Source: Candidatus Opimibacter iunctus (lineage in GTDB: Bacteria > Bacteroidota > Bacteroidia > Chitinophagales > Saprospiraceae). Taken from it: DNA of 64,000 bases. Made by a program: the position numbers and the translations under genes. The first letter of the stretch is position 1, and each line of letters opens with the position of its first letter. Shown piece by piece: positions 63,764 through 64,000 of this stretch. The notes under the pieces are model-generated. The model ran no database searches. It saw only the letters and a list, made by a program, of their open reading frames with translations, and was not told the origin of the DNA. Location of the stretch: positions 310,001 through 374,000 of the forward strand of contig JADJVH010000005.1 in NCBI GenBank assembly GCA_016716665.1. The letters run 5' to 3'.

Positions 63764-64000
63764 AAAGCTGTCAGCTCACAGCTATCAGCTATCAGCTGGA
63801 AATACAGATAGATTTTCTTATAGCTTCTTTACTTGCGTAGTACAGAAGCTGTGATATTATAACTCAAATCTGTATGACAAATTATATTTAGCTGATAGCT
63901 GAAAGCTGATGGCTGATGGCTGAAAGCTGGTAGCTGACGCCTGATAGCTTTTAGCTGATACTCTTAAACCATGACTGGAACATCTCTCCAACCACAGGGG
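63764..64000. repeat. AGCTGATAGCTG word repeats at the right edge
   Basis: 63767-63799 and 63889-63960 are runs of AGCTATCAGCTATCAGCTGG and GCTGATAGCTGAAAGCTGAT words around a 90-base unique stretch. The words are self-complementary, so the two blocks could pair. An ATG at 63971 opens a frame that leaves the window after ten codons and cannot be judged. Confidence 0.6.

Noticed and set aside
1..64000. tRNA or rRNA genes
   Set aside because: Scanning the gaps by eye, I found no cloverleaf with a GTTCGA-type T-loop and no rRNA-like sequence. A dedicated tRNA search was not possible.
63971..64000. Start of a further gene at the right edge
   Set aside because: Only ten codons are visible after the ATG, too few to support a call.

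Overview
The window is chromosomal DNA of a member of the Bacteroidota. Several lipoproteins have N-termini typical of the phylum. DUF4175, an RsbW-like ATPase and YbeY sit together in an order I recall from this phylum. Promoter-like sites of the TTG/TAnnTTTG type are present, starts mostly lack Shine-Dalgarno sites, and NusG-like, four-helix-bundle and FkbM genes are common companions of Bacteroidota polysaccharide loci. A Saprospiria- or Chitinophagia-like lineage is my guess from gene style and intergenic repeats; no rRNA or tRNA gene is visible to test it.

Layout. 1-5 kb (minus strand): end-truncated L-2-hydroxyglutarate oxidase, ybeY, an RsbW-like ATPase and a large coiled-coil DUF4175 membrane protein. 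5.3-7.7 kb: a TerC/Alx membrane protein and a CE2-like SGNH esterase lipoprotein. 7.8-9 kb: a Wzz-type chain-length protein. 9-14.5 kb: a repeat-rich gap, two tiny ORFs, then a coupled operon of a CHAT (caspase-like) protein, a beta-propeller sensor kinase broken by a one-base frameshift, and a LuxR-type response regulator. 14.7-47.9 kb: a long plus-strand polysaccharide locus. It holds a winged-helix regulator and NusG-like antiterminator, PAPS synthesis (cysC, cysD, cysN), UDP-sugar dehydrogenase, a beta-helix lipoprotein, many glycosyltransferases, Wzx flippase, Wzy polymerase, two GDP-mannose dehydratases, GDP-fucose synthase, an aldo/keto reductase-FkbM-GMC oxidoreductase set, a carbamoyltransferase, an asparagine-synthase-like amidotransferase, UDP-GlcNAc 2-epimerase and mannose-1-phosphate guanylyltransferase. 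48-64 kb: housekeeping genes (tgt, ettA, secA) mixed with further surface-glycan genes (glycosyltransferase, sulfotransferase, rfbB, a TMTC-like TPR membrane protein) plus LtrA and small lipoproteins.

How it may work together (inference): the locus makes and exports a heteropolymer with fucose-type and N-acetyl-uronic-acid-type sugars, decorated by carbamoyl, amide, methyl and sulfate groups. PAPS from cysDNC could feed the sulfotransferase at 53.2 kb. No priming glycosyltransferase, Wza exporter or Wzc kinase is seen, so these must lie elsewhere.

Two things stand out. First, intergenic space is built from short degenerate word repeats with strand polarity: C/T/A-rich, G-poor runs lead up to start codons, and their reverse-complement, G/A-rich counterparts follow stop codons, on both strands. 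Several palindromic repeat families are mixed in. Second, seven otherwise good genes carry about eleven one- or two-base frameshifts, eight of them between 25.9 and 30.2 kb and mostly in short homopolymers. Restoring the missing bases gives whole-codon gene lengths in every case, so base-calling error is the first explanation to exclude.
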